Shown: positions 9,740 through 19,327 of the stretch, in pieces
Numbering within the stretch: position 1 is the stretch's first letter
Layout: every line of letters starts with the position of its first letter
Position numbers and translations under genes: made by a program
Assembly (NCBI RefSeq): GCF_000171235.2
Contig: NZ_ABEA03000084.1
Location: forward strand, 1-64,000
Direction: 5' to 3'
Length of the DNA stretch: 64,000 nt
DNA from: Geminisphaera colitermitum TAV2
GTDB taxonomy: Bacteria > Verrucomicrobiota > Verrucomicrobiia > Opitutales > Opitutaceae
The notes under the pieces: model-generated
The model's database searches: none
What the model was told of the DNA's origin: nothing
What the model saw: only the letters and a program-made list of their open reading frames with translations

Positions 9740-10909
9740 ATGAATGGTGATGCTGAATTAAAACAGGAGCAGCGAAGCGCCGTTGGCACTCTTTTCTTCA
9801 ATTGTGCCGCTGTTCTTTCAGAACACACATCCACGCTGGCTAATCTGGAGAGCCTCGCCAGCGAATGGTTGAGGGTTTCGGCATTCAGTGTTGTATCCAA
9901 AAAACAAGTTCCCCCCAGTGGAGATCCGCACGACTATGTCAGCATGGCTGCCTATTCGTGGCCTGATCCGCTCAAGCCCGATGGGTTGCCCTACGTAGGA
10001 CGGGATGGCGAGGTAAATCCAGAGTTTTACGAATACGATAGCTCCGCATTGGAGGGGTTGTGTTCGGCTGTGCCCCACTTGGTCCTCTATGCCTTGGCAG
10101 CGGACTCATCTCGCCACGCGGAGCAGGCGGGCAGGTTGTTGAGGAGTTGGTTTCTTGATCCTGCCACCCGCATGAATCCACATTTGAACTACGCGCAGTT
10201 CATCCCGGGTGTTACGACCGGACGCTTCATTGGCATCATCGATACCACTTCCTTTGTTTTCCTACTCGAAGCTATCAAGTGCCTGTCCTTCAACCCGGAG
10301 TGGACGCCTGAACATCTGGCCGCGCTCAAAAACTGGTTTTCGAGTTATTTGGACTGGCTCTTGGAGAGTTCATTCGGTCCTCAGGAACGGGACATGACGA
10401 ATAACCACGGCACTTGGTATGACGCCCAGGTTGCTTCCTGCGCTGTATTCTGCGGACGTCCGGGGATTGCGCGGCAACAAATCCAGACTTACACGATTCC
10501 ACGAATCTTGCGGCAGATTGAGCCAGACGGAACGCAGCCACGCGAGTTGGCGCGGACTCTTTCGCTGACATATACTACTTACAACCTGCTTGCATTAGCA
10601 AGTCTGGCGATGATTGCCCGGGATTTGAGAATCGATTTATGGGCTGAGGCTGGTCCGGCTCAGGGCCGGTTGCTGAAGGCTTTGGACTGGATGGAGCCTT
10701 ATTATGCCGGACGTCAGGAATGGGACAAAAAACAAATCCATCCGTTCAACATGTCGTCTGTCGCGCCGCTATTGTATCTGGCTTGGCTTGGCACCGGTGA
10801 CGCCCGGTTCATGAAGCTTTGCGCGCATGTTGAGACAAACCCCTGGCAGCGGTTTGTCTTCTCGAAATCCGCTTTGACTGGTCGGACCTACCCTTTGCGG
10901 AGCGTCTGA
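9740..10909 (+). CDS. Alginate lyase-like family protein (PF05426 type)
   Basis: 389 aa; PHDYVSMAAYSWPDPLKPDGLPYVGRDGEVNPEF, NNHGTWYDAQ, typical of the alginate lyase domain. Confidence 0.82.
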   Translation: MNGDAELKQEQRSAVGTLFFNCAAVLSEHTSTLANLESLASEWLRVSAFSVVSKKQVPPSGDPHDYVSMAAYSWPDPLKPDGLPYVGRDGEVNPEFYEYDSSALEGLCSAVPHLVLYALAADSSRHAEQAGRLLRSWFLDPATRMNPHLNYAQFIPGVTTGRFIGIIDTTSFVFLLEAIKCLSFNPEWTPEHLAALKNWFSSYLDWLLESSFGPQERDMTNNHGTWYDAQVASCAVFCGRPGIARQQIQTYTIPRILRQIEPDGTQPRELARTLSLTYTTYNLLALASLAMIARDLRIDLWAEAGPAQGRLLKALDWMEPYYAGRQEWDKKQIHPFNMSSVAPLLYLAWLGTGDARFMKLCAHVETNPWQRFVFSKSALTGRTYPLRSV

Positions 10910-11062
10910 TTAGAACATTTAAAATGGTTCTTCGACGTTTTCAGTGGGTAGGTCGTTATTTTGTTCTCCCTCCCCTCTCCCCCCCTCCCCAATCTCAATT
11001 TTCAAACCAAACCGTAAAAGGCCGCCAATAAACGCGAACAAAAACCACTTCAATTTCGCAAC

Positions 11063-13420
11063 ATGCACGATCAATCCCGGCTCCGCTCACTCCCCTTGCT
11101 CAGCCTCAATCCAGCCGAGATTGTTTTTGCCGCATTTCACGACGACCACCTGTCATCAAATTTACACTACAGGCTGACTCCGCAGTCCGCCTCTGGATGT
11201 CGCGTCGAAGACAGTTGGTGTGATCTGAAACTCATCTGGGACGGATCAACGCCGGGCAAAACCGCCGCCGAGTTTGTGCTCGAAGGCCATCTCCGGCGCG
11301 AGCACTTCGATCACCTCGTCTTCTGCCTTGTCGCCCCGCCAGACGTGGAAGTCCGCTTCTTCGCCCGCGTCCCTTCCGGCAACGACATTCCCCTGAGCGA
11401 CTGGACACCAGGCACAGGCTGCCGCATGGAAGTCAAAACCCCCTGGCCCCCCGCGCCATCGTCACCACCATCTGGATACGAATGCGAATTGCATGACATT
11501 CGCCTCCTTCTCCGTTCGTCCAACTCCAAGGGACAAACGATTTGCCTGTTGTGGTTTGGCCTCGAAGACAGCCGCGCCCTGCCCGTCGTCCTGCAAACAG
11601 TCCGCCCCTATGAAATCCGATGGGACGGGCTCATTGCCCTCCCCGAAGTCTGGCCCCAAACCACGCCCTTCGACGCATCCCTTCTCTTTTCCCCCGACGA
11701 ACTTCCCGCCCTCCGCCGGAAACTTGCCCGCCCGGAATGGTGTTCCTGTTTCCGACACATGGAAACCCGCGCCCGCGAGAGCCTCCGCATCGAACCGGAA
11801 CACTGGCTCGGCGACTTCATCCCGTGGAGTGACACCCGCTACACGCGGACTCGCGAGCACGGCGCGCCGGCCACGTTCAACGACGCGCTGGTCGCCGGTT
11901 TTTCCGCCCTCGTGCTTCGTGACCTCACGCTCGCCCGCCACGCACTGCGTCACCTCATGGTGATTGCGCACACCACACACTGGTATTCCTCGGCGATTCA
12001 CCGGCTCCAAGGTTCCACATGGGACGAACGTTGTTTTCTCCCCGAAATGACCACCACTGCCGTCGCCCTGCTGGCCGACTGGTTTGACTGGGCGCTCACG
12101 CCCGTCGCCCGCGCACTGATTCACCAATGCCTGTGGGACAAGGGCCTCGCTCCCATCGAACGCGACATGATGAAGTGGGACTACGTTTATCACATCAATC
12201 AGGGTCCTTGGTTTTGCCGCGCCCGCATTCTGGCCGGGCTTCTCCTCGAAAAACACTGGCCGCGCATGGGACGCTACGTGGACCGCGCACGCGACGACCT
12301 TCTCGAAGGACTCAACAACTACCTCATGCCCGATGGTGGCAGCGACGAGGGCGCGGCTTATTTTCTTGGTACCATGGAAACCACCCTGCCCGCGCTGCTC
12401 GCCCACGCCAAGGTCCGCGAGATTCCAATCCGTGAACAGCTTCCGACACGCCTGATTGAGTTGTCGGAAAACTACATCCGAACGCTTTCCGCCGTTCGCC
12501 CCGGTTGCTTTTTGACGGTTGGCGACGCCGCTGACGAGCGCGCTGCGAGCGATGCCATTTGCCTGCTGGCGGGCCTTTTTCCCAACGCCGCTTACACGGA
12601 CATCGCCCAAGCCAGCCTCGCGCCCTTGGAGCCCGGCAGTTACTATTCACAATACTGGAAAACCAGCGTTTACGCCTGCATCTTCGGCCCGGAAAAACTC
12701 CCGCCATCCCGCAGTATTGTCCCCGAGTTTTCCCTGCTTCCCAACACCGGCCTCCTCTCCAGCCTGCGACGCGCCAACGGCCACTCCCTGCGCTTGCTTT
12801 TCACCGGTGCCAAAGCCGGCGCCAGTCACAGCCACTTTGACAAAGGCAACTTCATCTTGGAGGTGGATGACATTCCCGTTTTCATAGATCGCGGCATCAC
12901 CCGCTACGACGACGCCCGCACACCGCTGCTCAAGCAAAGCGCGTTGCACAATGTGATCACACCGATGACCTCCACCGGCGTCTATCCTGACCAAGCCATC
13001 GCTACTGCCGACACGCTCCCGGATGGACGCGGCGACGCGTTCAGCCTGGACGCCCGCATATGTCTTGATGGTGTATGGAAAAACTGGATGCACACCTGCC
13101 ACCGCGAACTTCACTCGCCATCGCCAACCATGATTTGCCTCCGGGATCACGGTGCTCTTTTGCATGAACAACGCGTGGCATTCCATTTACAATCACCTGT
13201 CCCCTTTACGATCCGCGGACTTCAGGCCACCGTGCAACACCGAGATTTTGACGTCACCATTTCGGGCAACTGGGTGGCGGAAATTCAGCACAGCCAAGAA
13301 CTGGTGGATTGGAAATCACGCCCCGTATGGCGACTCACGCTCATCTCACATCCCCTTCGGACCTTTCAGATTGAAACGGAACTACGAGTGAAGTTCCCCC
13401 CCCTCCCCCCCACCGCCTGA
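11063..13420 (+). CDS. Heparinase II/III-like polysaccharide lyase
   Basis: 785 aa; GASHSHFDKGNFILEVDDIPVFIDRG and PDGGSDEGAAYF fit heparinase II/III family. Confidence 0.82.
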   Translation: MHDQSRLRSLPLLSLNPAEIVFAAFHDDHLSSNLHYRLTPQSASGCRVEDSWCDLKLIWDGSTPGKTAAEFVLEGHLRREHFDHLVFCLVAPPDVEVRFFARVPSGNDIPLSDWTPGTGCRMEVKTPWPPAPSSPPSGYECELHDIRLLLRSSNSKGQTICLLWFGLEDSRALPVVLQTVRPYEIRWDGLIALPEVWPQTTPFDASLLFSPDELPALRRKLARPEWCSCFRHMETRARESLRIEPEHWLGDFIPWSDTRYTRTREHGAPATFNDALVAGFSALVLRDLTLARHALRHLMVIAHTTHWYSSAIHRLQGSTWDERCFLPEMTTTAVALLADWFDWALTPVARALIHQCLWDKGLAPIERDMMKWDYVYHINQGPWFCRARILAGLLLEKHWPRMGRYVDRARDDLLEGLNNYLMPDGGSDEGAAYFLGTMETTLPALLAHAKVREIPIREQLPTRLIELSENYIRTLSAVRPGCFLTVGDAADERAASDAICLLAGLFPNAAYTDIAQASLAPLEPGSYYSQYWKTSVYACIFGPEKLPPSRSIVPEFSLLPNTGLLSSLRRANGHSLRLLFTGAKAGASHSHFDKGNFILEVDDIPVFIDRGITRYDDARTPLLKQSALHNVITPMTSTGVYPDQAIATADTLPDGRGDAFSLDARICLDGVWKNWMHTCHRELHSPSPTMICLRDHGALLHEQRVAFHLQSPVPFTIRGLQATVQHRDFDVTISGNWVAEIQHSQELVDWKSRPVWRLTLISHPLRTFQIETELRVKFPPLPPTA

Positions 13421-13427
13421 GCCAACA

Positions 13428-14354
13428 TCAATTCTTCTGTGACGGCTTGGCATGCCTCTTCCGATACGCGCCCGGACTGCACCCGCACTCCGCCTTGAAC
13501 GCCTCGTAAAACCGGCTCAACGACTGGAACCCGCACCCCAGCGCAATCTCGATCAACGGCGTGTCGCTCAACAACAACAGACGCCGCGCCTCCGACACCC
13601 GTTGACGCAACAAAAACTTCCACAACGTCATCCCCCACCGCTTTTGGAAAAGCCGCATCGCGTATTCAGGATTCAACTTCGCCGCCCCCGCGACCATTGC
13701 CACCGTGATCTCATCACGAAAATGCTCGTTGATGTAGCGTACCATCCGTTCCACATGGCGACACTGGTATCCATTTCCCCCTGACAACACGCCCGACAAC
13801 CGCAAGCCCGTCCCCAACGCCGCCTCGCCCGCTACTGCCGCCGCCAATTCCACGCCCGACGCCTTCGTCGCCCCCAGCGCCCACCTCCGGAAAAACGCCT
13901 CCAACTCCAACCGCACCACCACCTTCAACTCCTCTGCCTCCGAGGCAAAATCCCGCCCCCAACCTGCGAGCGAAAACACCGTCCCACCCGTTAACTCCGC
14001 CGGCATTCCCAACAAACCACCCTCCAGCAAGCGCCGCGTGAAAACTGCGGGCAACTCCCATCCAAGAAACCATGACAACGGCACCGACACCCAAGTAATC
14101 ACCGTGTCCGCCTCCACCGCCAGCACCTGGTGAGGCACCGCCGCCCAGTAAGCCACACCCTCGCCTGCATTCACCGAAACGGTTTCCACTCCGCGCCGAA
14201 AAACCATGGCCCCCCGCTCGATGAAATTCAGTTCAATCTCGTTATGTTGGTCCGCTGCCGCCATCGCCTCCAGTCGTCCCGTCCCTGCATAAAACCCAAA
14301 CGACACCGTGTTGACGCGCGGCGCGGCGACACCCGCGGCAGACCCGCGTTTCAT
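13428..14354 (-). CDS. AraC family transcriptional regulator
   Basis: C-terminal double HTH MVRYINEHFRDEITVAMVAGAAKLNPEYAMRLFQKRWGMTLWKFLLRQRVSEARRLLLLSDTPLIEIALGCGFQSLSRFYEAFK. Start chosen at internal Met (ORF extends to 14384). Confidence 0.9.
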   Translation of the reverse strand: MKRGSAAGVAAPRVNTVSFGFYAGTGRLEAMAAADQHNEIELNFIERGAMVFRRGVETVSVNAGEGVAYWAAVPHQVLAVEADTVITWVSVPLSWFLGWELPAVFTRRLLEGGLLGMPAELTGGTVFSLAGWGRDFASEAEELKVVVRLELEAFFRRWALGATKASGVELAAAVAGEAALGTGLRLSGVLSGGNGYQCRHVERMVRYINEHFRDEITVAMVAGAAKLNPEYAMRLFQKRWGMTLWKFLLRQRVSEARRLLLLSDTPLIEIALGCGFQSLSRFYEAFKAECGCSPGAYRKRHAKPSQKN

Positions 14355-14384
14355 GTTTCCTGTGCGATGCGAAGCCGGTTTCAC

Positions 14385-14452
14385 AAAAGTCAGGATACCG
14401 GAATACCCGCCTTGTCGAACAGGAAGATTCCCGCCCCCCGTTCTGCAATAAT
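14385..14452 (+). promoter_or_regulatory. Conserved upstream element copy B
   Basis: Same spaced blocks as 5080-5147; lies between divergent araC-type gene and D-lyxose isomerase gene. Confidence 0.65.
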
Positions 14453-14488
14453 CCTCACACCACCCGCGCCACCCGGCGCCCTCGTGCC

Positions 14489-15196
14489 ATGAAACGCTCT
14501 GAAATCAACACCCTCCTCCGCGACGCATTCGCTCTCCTCGCGCAACACCAAGTCCATCTCCCACCCTTCGCCCGCTGGACTCCGGACGATTGGGCTGCCC
14601 GAGGCGACGCCACCCGCGAAATCGTCGAGCAACAACTCGGCTGGGATATCACCGATTTCGGTTCTCGCGACTTTGCCCGCACCGGCCTCCTCCTTTTTAC
14701 CCTGCGCAACGGCACCTTTGCCGAACTGAAAAAACCGCTCGGCAAAATTTACGGCGAAAAACTCCTCATCGCCCAACCCGGCCAAGTCACCCCCACACAC
14801 TTCCACCACCAAAAAATGGAAGACATCATCAACCGCGGCGGAGGCCGGCTCCTCATCCGCCTCTGGAACTCCACGCCCGACAACCGCCTCGCCGACACCC
14901 CTGTCACTGTCAGTTGCGATGGTATCCAAAAAACCATTCCATCCGGCGCCACCCTGACCCTTTCTCCCGGCGAATCCATCTGCCTCCCCCAACGCCTCTA
15001 CCACACCTTTTGGGGTGCCCCCGACACCGGCCCCGTGCTCATTGGCGAAGTCAACCGCGTCAACGACGACCGCATTGACAACCACTTCCTCGACCCCGTC
15101 GGACGCTTCCCAGCCATTGAGGAAGACGCCCCGCCGCTTCATCTCCTCACCATCGACTACGCCACCCGTCTCAACCTTACCCACGCCACCGCATGA
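14489..15196 (+). CDS. D-lyxose/D-mannose isomerase family protein (cupin fold)
   Basis: 235 aa; GKIYGEKLLIAQPGQVTPTHFHHQKMEDIINRGGG and LPQRLYHTFWG are typical of D-lyxose ketol-isomerase. Confidence 0.85.
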   Translation: MKRSEINTLLRDAFALLAQHQVHLPPFARWTPDDWAARGDATREIVEQQLGWDITDFGSRDFARTGLLLFTLRNGTFAELKKPLGKIYGEKLLIAQPGQVTPTHFHHQKMEDIINRGGGRLLIRLWNSTPDNRLADTPVTVSCDGIQKTIPSGATLTLSPGESICLPQRLYHTFWGAPDTGPVLIGEVNRVNDDRIDNHFLDPVGRFPAIEEDAPPLHLLTIDYATRLNLTHATA

Positions 15197-16584
15197 GCAC
15201 CGCCGCCGCCCTCGCACCCAGTGACCACGCGCGCACCCAACCCCTGTGTCAGCCGTCCACCATTCCGCCCCCCGCCCCTCGCCCTCCGCAATCACACCCG
15301 CACCTCGATCCCCTTGCCCTCCGCTACCTTTCCGGACTCGCCGCCGCCGCCATCGAAACCGCCCGCGTTCGTCCCGGCCAACGCGTCACGCCCGATCTAC
15401 CCGCCAACACCACATCGCACACCCTGATCCGTCCCGGCGGACGCGATTGTTACCCCGCAGTCTGGACGCAAGACTTCGCCATGACACTCGCCACCGGTCA
15501 CGTTAGCCCCGACGAAATGTGGAACCACCTCGCCCTCATTGCCACCGTGCAGAACGGCCCCGCTCCACGCCGCCTCGCCCTCAGCGGCGCGCTCATCCCT
15601 CCCTACGCCATCCCCGACCATGTCCTCTTTGACGGCACCCCCGTTTATTTTCCCGGCGCCTATTCCGGCGGCGAAGACCAAGGGGGCGAACCCTGGGGAC
15701 TCCAGCCGCCCGCCAACAACCACTACGAATTCATCCTCATCGCCTGGCACCTCTGGCGCGCCACTCGCGACGCCAATTTTCTCCATCGACCCATTGCCGG
15801 ACTCCCCCTCATTGACCGACTCCGCCTCGCCTTCGACGTTCCCCGCACCGACCCTGAAACTGGACTCGTTTGCACCGACGCCGCCAGTCGCGCCGTAGGA
15901 TTCATCTATTGCGATTCCATTTACATGACCGGCCGCCTCCTCTTCGCCTCGCTCCTCCGCTGGCGGGCCGCCCATCAACTTGCAGAATTGGAAAACGCCT
16001 TGGGGCTCCCCCCCCCCCCCCCGCGCATTTCAAGCGCCCAAAAATTTGGAACCCACATCACATCCGTATTCGGTGGTCCACTACGCATCGGCGGTTGGCT
16101 CATGGCCGCCACGGAAACTGGATGCCAGCCCGACGTCTGGGGCACCATTTACGCACTCCACCTCGGACTCCTCACCGGAGCCTCTGCCCGCGCCACGCTC
16201 CGCGAAATCGTCAACGCACTCGACGCCGGCACCATCGCCCACCAAGGCGCGATCCGCCACGTCCCCACCAACCACGACGCCCGCCCCGACTCTGCCTGGG
16301 AACGCACCCACACGCCGCACAACCACTATCAAAACGGAGCCTACTGGCACATGCCCTCCGGCTGGCTCATCGACATTCTCGCTCGCGAACATCGCGACTG
16401 GTCCCGTCGCCTCTTCGATGACATGATTGCCCATTTCCGCGCCGAAGATTTCCGACAAGGCTCCGCTTATAATGCGCCTTGGGAATGTATCGGAAAAACC
16501 GACTCAACACATCCAGCCTCCGCCCATCGCAATCCCATCTTCCTCGGCTCGGTTGCCGTTCCCTGCGGAGTCCTGTGCTCCTGA
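15193..16584 (+). CDS. Six-hairpin-glycosidase-like hypothetical protein
   Basis: 463 aa; overlaps the upstream stop (ATGA); (alpha/alpha) barrel-like pattern; TQDFAMTLATG, TPHNHYQNGAYWHMPSGW. Confidence 0.6.
   Translation: MSTAAALAPSDHARTQPLCQPSTIPPPAPRPPQSHPHLDPLALRYLSGLAAAAIETARVRPGQRVTPDLPANTTSHTLIRPGGRDCYPAVWTQDFAMTLATGHVSPDEMWNHLALIATVQNGPAPRRLALSGALIPPYAIPDHVLFDGTPVYFPGAYSGGEDQGGEPWGLQPPANNHYEFILIAWHLWRATRDANFLHRPIAGLPLIDRLRLAFDVPRTDPETGLVCTDAASRAVGFIYCDSIYMTGRLLFASLLRWRAAHQLAELENALGLPPPPPRISSAQKFGTHITSVFGGPLRIGGWLMAATETGCQPDVWGTIYALHLGLLTGASARATLREIVNALDAGTIAHQGAIRHVPTNHDARPDSAWERTHTPHNHYQNGAYWHMPSGWLIDILAREHRDWSRRLFDDMIAHFRAEDFRQGSAYNAPWECIGKTDSTHPASAHRNPIFLGSVAVPCGVLCS
16008..16022 (+). 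repeat. Poly-C tract (about 15 nt) inside ORF
   Basis: Direct read; in-frame Pro run. Confidence 0.92.
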
Positions 16585-16657
16585 AACGGAACAACGCACG
16601 CTGCCCACCCCGTACCGCTGTGCTTAATTTTCCACTACAAAACCTCAAAACCACCAC

Positions 16658-17659
16658 ATGTCATCAATCCCCCCGCTGACCTCCGCCTACGACGTTGTTG
16701 TCCTCGGCATGAACGTCGTGGACATCCTCACCGAAGTCCCCGCCACCATCACGCCCGACGCCAAGCACGAGGTCGAAAAAATCCTCGTGCAAGGAGGCGG
16801 CCCCGCCTCGACCGCCTCCTGCCAGATCGCCTCACTCGGCTGGCGCACCGCCTTCGTCGGACGCCACGGACGCAACACCATCAGTGCCATTTCCGAAGCC
16901 GAGTTCGCCCGCTGCGGCGTGCTCCCCGACCTCTTTCTCCGCGACGATCCCGACGCCCAGCCTGCCGTCGCCATCGTCGAGGTAGATCGCGCGAAACAAC
17001 AGCGCACCGTCTTCTTTTCCACCACCGGCTGTCCCAAACTCACCGCCGCCGAGGTTCCTGTCGAAGCCATCCGCCGCGCCCGGGCCATCCTCGTTGACGG
17101 TTACGAAACAGTCGCTTCCCGCGCCGCGCTTTTTGCCGCCCACGCTACCGGCATCCCTTCCATTCTCGACATCGAAGCCGGTTCTCCCGACACGCTTCGC
17201 GAACTCCTCTCGCTCGGCACCCATGCCATTCTTCCCCTCGTCGCAGCCCGCAAACTCACCGGTGCTGCCACGCCCGCCGACTCCCTTCGCGCTCTCGCGC
17301 GCCACACCGCCGCGCAACTCCTCGTCACCGACGGGGCCAATGGTAGCTGGGCATTGGATACGGGTAAAAATCCAGATGGAGCGATCCACCACCAACCCGC
17401 CTTTCCGGTCAACGTCATCGACACCACGGGATGTGGCGACTGTTACCACGCCGCCTATCTCTCCGCGCTCCTCTCCGGCTGGTCGCTGCCGCTGCGCATG
17501 GAGTTTGCGAGTTGGGTGGCAGGCTACGTGGCCGAAGCCCTCGGCGGTCGCACGCACCTGCCCACACGCGCCGCTCTCCGTGCCCGCGACCAGTCGATGC
17601 TCTCGCCCGCGCTGCGCGAATGCCTTGCTAGTTTTCTGAAGATAACGCCGACCCGGTAG
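16658..17659 (+). CDS. PfkB family carbohydrate kinase
   Basis: VLGMNVVDILTEV, VQGGGPASTASCQIASLG, VIDTTGCGDCYHAAYLSALLSG. Confidence 0.9.
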   Translation: MSSIPPLTSAYDVVVLGMNVVDILTEVPATITPDAKHEVEKILVQGGGPASTASCQIASLGWRTAFVGRHGRNTISAISEAEFARCGVLPDLFLRDDPDAQPAVAIVEVDRAKQQRTVFFSTTGCPKLTAAEVPVEAIRRARAILVDGYETVASRAALFAAHATGIPSILDIEAGSPDTLRELLSLGTHAILPLVAARKLTGAATPADSLRALARHTAAQLLVTDGANGSWALDTGKNPDGAIHHQPAFPVNVIDTTGCGDCYHAAYLSALLSGWSLPLRMEFASWVAGYVAEALGGRTHLPTRAALRARDQSMLSPALRECLASFLKITPTR

Positions 17660-17757
17660 GGAGGCATCTCCGAGGCCTCCGCACTACGTTCCGCACGCCA
17701 ACGACATTCGCTCCATCTCACCACGCCCGGCGGAGGTCTCGGAGAGACCTCCCTACC
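17655..17757. repeat. Palindromic REP-like element
   Basis: GGTAGGGAGG...CCTCCCTACC inverted ends with internal imperfect arms CATCTCCGAGGCCTCCGC / GCGGAGGTCTCGGAGAGACC. Confidence 0.75.
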
Positions 17758-17786
17758 TTAGTCTTGCCATTCAGCCCTTTCCATCC

Positions 17787-18791
17787 ATGCGCCTCCTCAC
17801 CAACCGCTCCGACGTTCTTGACCGCTTCCGCCACGCGGGCGAACACCATTCACCCATCCTTTGCCCCAATGCCGAGACGCCCGACGAAATCGAAGGCATC
17901 CTCCTTGGCGCGCAACGCTACCTGCACCGTCAGTCTTCCCCCCCCCATCCCCCCCCCGCCACCACCTCGCCTGCACCGACGCGCATCACCATTGGCATAG
18001 GTTTTACCGCCAGTTACCCCGATCACCCGCAACTCGGACGCCTTGCACTTCCCGGACAATCCCTTGCCGACACCGCTCACATCTGGCTGACTTGGCTCTC
18101 CACTTACGCCAACCGCCCCGGCCTCTTTGACGACATCAACGTGATCCCCTTCCTCGATCACGGCTGGGCACCCCATGGCGCCGACCTCGCGCTCATGCAC
18201 GCAACATGGTTTCAAGACGCGCTCGGCATCCTGATGTTCGACGCCAGCGCGTTCGATCCCGAGGAAAACATCCGGCTCACCGCTGCCTTTGCCGCTCGCG
18301 CCCGTGAACGTGTCGTCATCGAAGCCTGCCCCGACAAAGTCTATGAACACGCCGAGCTTCTGCGCAAAAACCTCAACGAAGCCGACCTGCTTTCCGATCC
18401 TACCCTTGTTGAAAACTACGTCCGGCAGACCGGCATTGATCTCATCGTTCCCAACCTCGGCACCGAGCACCGCAGCACCAGTGCCGTCCCGCTCGAATAC
18501 CGCCGTGACCTCGCCTGCGACATCACCCGACGCCTTGGCCCGATCCAAGCATTGCACGGCACCAGCAGCCTCGGCGGCAGGCTTGGCTCAGTTGGCGCCG
18601 ACGGCATCGTAAAAATCAATTACTACACCGCCATGGCCCGCGCCGCCACCAACGCCTTGCAAGCCACACACTTTCCCTCTCCCCCCACGCAACCGCTCCC
18701 CATTGTCCAAGCCTGCGGCAGTCACAACCATCGCATTCGCCGCGAAGCCATCGCGCAAAACATCGCCTCCACCCTCGCCGCGCTCTTCTAA
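17787..18791 (+). CDS. Class II fructose-bisphosphate aldolase family protein
   Basis: INVIPFLDHGWAPHG, VVIEACPDKVYEHAE, LHGTSSLGGRLGSVGADGIVKINYYTAMARAATNAL. Confidence 0.8.
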   Translation: MRLLTNRSDVLDRFRHAGEHHSPILCPNAETPDEIEGILLGAQRYLHRQSSPPHPPPATTSPAPTRITIGIGFTASYPDHPQLGRLALPGQSLADTAHIWLTWLSTYANRPGLFDDINVIPFLDHGWAPHGADLALMHATWFQDALGILMFDASAFDPEENIRLTAAFAARARERVVIEACPDKVYEHAELLRKNLNEADLLSDPTLVENYVRQTGIDLIVPNLGTEHRSTSAVPLEYRRDLACDITRRLGPIQALHGTSSLGGRLGSVGADGIVKINYYTAMARAATNALQATHFPSPPTQPLPIVQACGSHNHRIRREAIAQNIASTLAALF

Positions 18792-18849
18792 ACATGGAGT
18801 GCGGCGATTCATCGCGACGCCAGTCCTCGCCAACACCACTGCCAGTCAC

Positions 18850-18883
18850 AAAAAAAGCGCGATGCCCAAAAAACGCATCGCGC
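18850..18883 (-). terminator. Rho-independent terminator for the minus-strand DUF3185 gene
   Basis: GCGCGATGC-CCAAAAAAC-GCATCGCGC stem; on the minus strand the hairpin is followed by a T run. Confidence 0.7.
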
Positions 18884-18935
18884 CCATTCGCACAATGCTC
18901 ACTCAGAACGCGCTCCGAGTTTGCACTGATTTCGC

Positions 18936-19163
18936 TTATTTTTTTGCGGGCATTGCGAGCGCGCCCAAACCGAGAACGGCCAACCCGCCGCCACCAACAT
19001 AATACCATGTGTGTTGGGCCACGCGTGCCTTACCATCAACGCTGCCTGCCATCTTGTTACCAAGAGATTCCATCGAACCACTCATGGACTCCTGCCTCTG
19101 GTAACCCGAATAAATCAACCAACCACCCGCCGCGATAAGAACGACTGCGATAATGAATTTCAT
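18936..19163 (-). CDS. DUF3185-like small membrane protein
   Basis: 75 aa, two TM segments: MKFIIAVVLIAAGGWLIYSGYQ...YYVGGGGLAVLGLGAL. Confidence 0.7.
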   Translation of the reverse strand: MKFIIAVVLIAAGGWLIYSGYQRQESMSGSMESLGNKMAGSVDGKARVAQHTWYYVGGGGLAVLGLGALAMPAKK

Positions 19164-19327
19164 AGACCATGAATCATTTTTTAGACCGCTACAATTTCAA
19201 GTTTATTGCATTTACTCCAACGCTTCCGCCAACATCCCCTCCCCCCCCCTGCCCTCCTCCACGCGCAACCCTCCGCCCTACTTCTCGCTGGCTTGCCAGA
19301 TAAACGAACTTTGCAATAAAACACATC

